Origin: Gymnopilus junonius
Taxonomy: Eukaryota; Basidiomycota; Agaricomycetes; Agaricales; Galerinaceae
Length of the DNA: 64,000 nt
Assembly: GCA_015501075.1 (NCBI GenBank)
Contig: JADNYJ010000080.1
Span: 1 to 64,000, forward strand
Direction of reading: 5' to 3'
Translations under genes and position numbers: made by a program
The notes under the pieces: model-generated
Database searches by the model: none
What the model was told of the DNA's origin: nothing
The model's input: the letters and a program-made list of their open reading frames with translations, nothing else
Shown: piece by piece, positions 61,589 to 64,000 of the stretch
How the letters are laid out: each line of letters starts with the position of its first letter
How positions within the stretch are numbered: position 1 is the first letter of the stretch

Positions 61589-63476
61589 CTACACACGTTC
61601 ACACAACAGCCTATCCTCGGGCGTGATGCGATATCCCCACGTCCTTTCCGCATCCTTCCACTCGGGATAAAACATCCCCCGCCATACACTGACTATTGGC
61701 AGTCCTCCCTTATCAATACGACGTCCCTCATGCGTTGGCGGGTTCGGGGCGTAATACTCGCTCAGTCGCCGTACAATCCTGCTCTGCACAAGGTTGAAAT
61801 GCGCGTAGCTTCGACTCCGACTCCTCGCGCTGCTGCCGCCAATCTGGCCCTGCGAATCAAGGATGGCGGGGCGCAGAATGAGGTGGTGCAATGCAGGGAG
61901 GTGTAGGGCACAGGTATCCAGGAGGAGTTTCTGTAAGCAAAAGGGTGTTAGTTGAATTACCACATCATGAAAGAGGAGGTTTACCACGACGTCTTTCCTG
62001 CGTTCGCCATGATCATGCACATCTTCTTCCTTACCAAGATCCGATGACGAAATTGAGATCGTCAACACCTTCAACGCCCTCAACCTTCTAATACTCGCGA
62101 CATTATGTTCCCCAAAACACCACAAGCCTTCATAAGTAGCGTTGATCACCAATTCCTCCAAACTCTCTTGATGTCTCTCGAGCGGCTCCGCAAAGAACAC
62201 CTTTGCAACTACATCCGAGTCCGCCCCAGTGAGGAATAGTCCGGTGGATATCACGAGTTTCTTCAGACCCGTGTATTGCCCGAGGTACTCCAAGAACCCA
62301 GAGACGACATTGCTCAAGCGGATCTCGAGCAAGTAGATCCCCTCGCGCGACATTGCCTCCCAAAGCTCGTCTAGAGTGCACCCAGCGCGTGTTTGGAGGT
62401 GCATCACCTCGTCGCTTATCGCGCTCAGCTTGCTGAAAATCCCCCGGTATCCTCGCACAATCGGCTCGCGGCATGGCTCGAGGATGTTGTATACGTACAG
62501 CGACGTCAGGTGGCGGAGGTGCGGTATAATCCTTGCGTCGAGCTTCATAAAGGCGTTCTGCAGCTCCAGGTGGGTGAGGCGCAGCGGTGGGGCCTTGGAG
62601 GGGTAGAACTGGAATAGATCGTGGATGCACAGCGCCTTTGTCGTGCGTGTGCCTTGCCATTCGCGGTGTACGGCTAGGCTGGTGAGTTGGTTTGCGGGAA
62701 TGACGGCGAGCAGCCTAGAGAGATTGATGATGGTCTCAGCATTCAGAGAGTCATCGGCCGTTTCGCTATGCTCGTCTATCGATACTGATTGAAGTGTGGT
62801 GAAGAGGTGGAGGGGGAGTGAGATCCGGGCGTGGGCGAGGGATATGTCGACTTTGATGAGGTTCTTGTAGGACTTGAGGGCTTCGAGAACGATGCTGTGA
62901 GCCCATTCTTCATCTGCAGTTGCAGTTTTCCAGCTGTAGAAAGAATCCGATTAGCACTGCCAGTCCAGATGAAATGAATAACTATGACGTACGTGACAGA
63001 TTGAACATTCTTCAGCGAAATCAAGGCATTCAGCAAATACTTCTTCATGTCCTCCTCGGCAGTTAAAACCCTCGGAGAGAACGGGGGCGGAGGATACGGA
63101 ACCAACGTATCCTCGAACATCCCGAATGACTCCGTATCAATATTGATATCATGCTTCGGCGAGAGTGAGCCCAAGCTCAAATGCCGCACAGCACGCGAAG
63201 GAGTAGAAGCTGGGTTCCGGGCGAGAAACAATATTTTGGAGAGGGGTCTTCCAATATTAGTTCTGTACACATTGAGCGAGAGGGTGTGCAGTATTTCCGA
63301 CTCGAATTGGTCTGCGAGATATTTGCATGTCAGACGCAGGCTCTGCATGTCTTTCAGCTCGCACTGTTAACCGATAGAGACGGATATTTAGCCATGGACG
63401 ATGAAGATAAGAATCGACTCACGTATTGACCTATACAGTGCACCAACTCCGGAGCCAGACAGTGGAAAGCAGCCAT
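61589..63476 (-). CDS. F-box/LRR-like protein
   Basis: Exon 1 (63476-63423) starts MAAFHCLAPELVHCIGQY and joins across a 59-nt intron to CELKDMQSLRLTCKYLADQF, a divergent F-box. Leucine-rich strands continue for about 500 residues (HLRHLTSLYVYNILEPC, YTGLKKLVISTGLF, LEELVINATYEGLW, LRALKVLTISISS). A 54-nt in-frame intron before KLLLDTCALHLPALHHL would code without stops, so retention could give a longer isoform. The C-terminus ends WGYRITPEDRLLCERV at 61589. Typical of the large fungal F-box/LRR-like set; substrate unknown. The frame is intact. Confidence 0.72.
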
Positions 63477-64000
63477 TCCGTATATCTCGTCACACAGCAA
63501 TTGACAGGATGAGTATTTCTAGGAACGACTCGGAGACCTGCTGCAAGAGGCCAACAAACAGCATTCAGCATGCAGTGGCATAAATATATTTAACAGAAAT
63601 TACCTCTATGTCGAACAAAAGTTGTCGAAGGTTGGCTGGTGGATGTGGTTGAGAGGAAAGTCGCGTCTCGCCGCGGTTTAAAACTTGCAGTAGTCATTGT
63701 CACGTGCTCTCTGTCCACATTCAAGGCTCAGGGCTGCAGCGGCAGCGGGCTGCGGCACACATCTTATTCTTATTTTTCTTTTTATCCTTGGATGTGTTCT
63801 GATAGGCGGCGGATGTGGATGATGGGCTCGGAGAATCTAGGCAGACAAAAAGAAATCAACATCGGATTCTCTTGGTAAGGTTAGGGAAGGCTACGCAGAA
63901 TTGCACAATTTGAATTACAATTGATCTTTCCAAATTCTTTTACACGTGTAAATCTTATTTCCTTCATAAATCTACAGAAATAAATTCAAGAGCACTTTCA
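63477..64000. other. Right-edge region without a recognised gene
   Basis: Probable promoter of the F-box/LRR-like gene. Only short frames. A neighbouring gene may begin beyond the window. Confidence 0.4.

Overview
The window is nuclear DNA from a filamentous mushroom-type fungus (Basidiomycota, most likely Agaricomycetes). Genes are dense and carry many introns of about 45-65 nt with GT-AG ends. The gene content is typical of that group: a FunK1 kinase, multi-pass membrane proteins of basidiomycete families, several F-box proteins, a CFEM protein, a group III histidine kinase with HAMP repeats and a stand-alone PAH protein. I saw no rRNA, tRNA, CRISPR or bacterial operon features. The species cannot be named from sequence alone.

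Layout. 1-3455: 3' part of a PARP plus E2-like (UBE2Q type) gene. 3.8-4.1 kb: relic of a P450 gene. 4.6-5.1 kb: small ankyrin gene. 7.0-8.7 kb: membrane protein. 8.9-10.8 kb: F-box gene. 14.7-20.4 kb: nik1-type hybrid histidine kinase. 21 kb: alkyltransferase-like DNA repair protein. 22.1 and 34.2 kb: two related small secreted proteins. 23.1-25.5 kb: brf1 (TFIIIB). 26-27.1 kb: HMG-box factor. 28.1-29.2 kb: F-box gene. 29.95-30.9 kb: probable non-autonomous element with inverted ends. 31.7-33.5 kb: DUF6533-like membrane protein. 36 kb: CFEM protein. 36.6-38.4 kb: F-box gene. 38.9-41.1 kb: tandem methyltransferases. 43.5-45.4 kb: TPR/CCCH protein. 46.4-48.4 kb: intact P450. 49.1-50.2 kb: F-box gene. 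50.4-52.7 kb: FunK1 kinase. 53.3 kb: PAH protein. 54.5-55.3 kb: Cys-rich membrane protein. 55.7-57.3 kb: secreted PLC-like protein. 57.7-59.2 kb: unknown gene and F-box gene. 59.4-61.3 kb: farnesyltransferase beta. 61.6-63.5 kb: F-box/LRR-like gene.

The main technical point is that many conserved genes, including ones expected to be essential such as brf1 and farnesyltransferase beta, are interrupted by single missing bases, nearly always where one more copy of a neighbouring base restores the conserved frame. I count 16 such places. This looks like a systematic sequencing or assembly error, so most frameshifted genes here should not be called pseudogenes. The P450 relic at 3.8-4.1 kb is different: it lost most of its coding sequence and looks like a true pseudogene.

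The genes do not form one pathway. Informational genes (brf1, PARP/E2, alkyltransferase-like, farnesyltransferase) and signalling genes (nik1, FunK1, HMG) are interspersed with lineage-specific, duplicated accessory genes (F-box, P450, methyltransferase, secreted pair).
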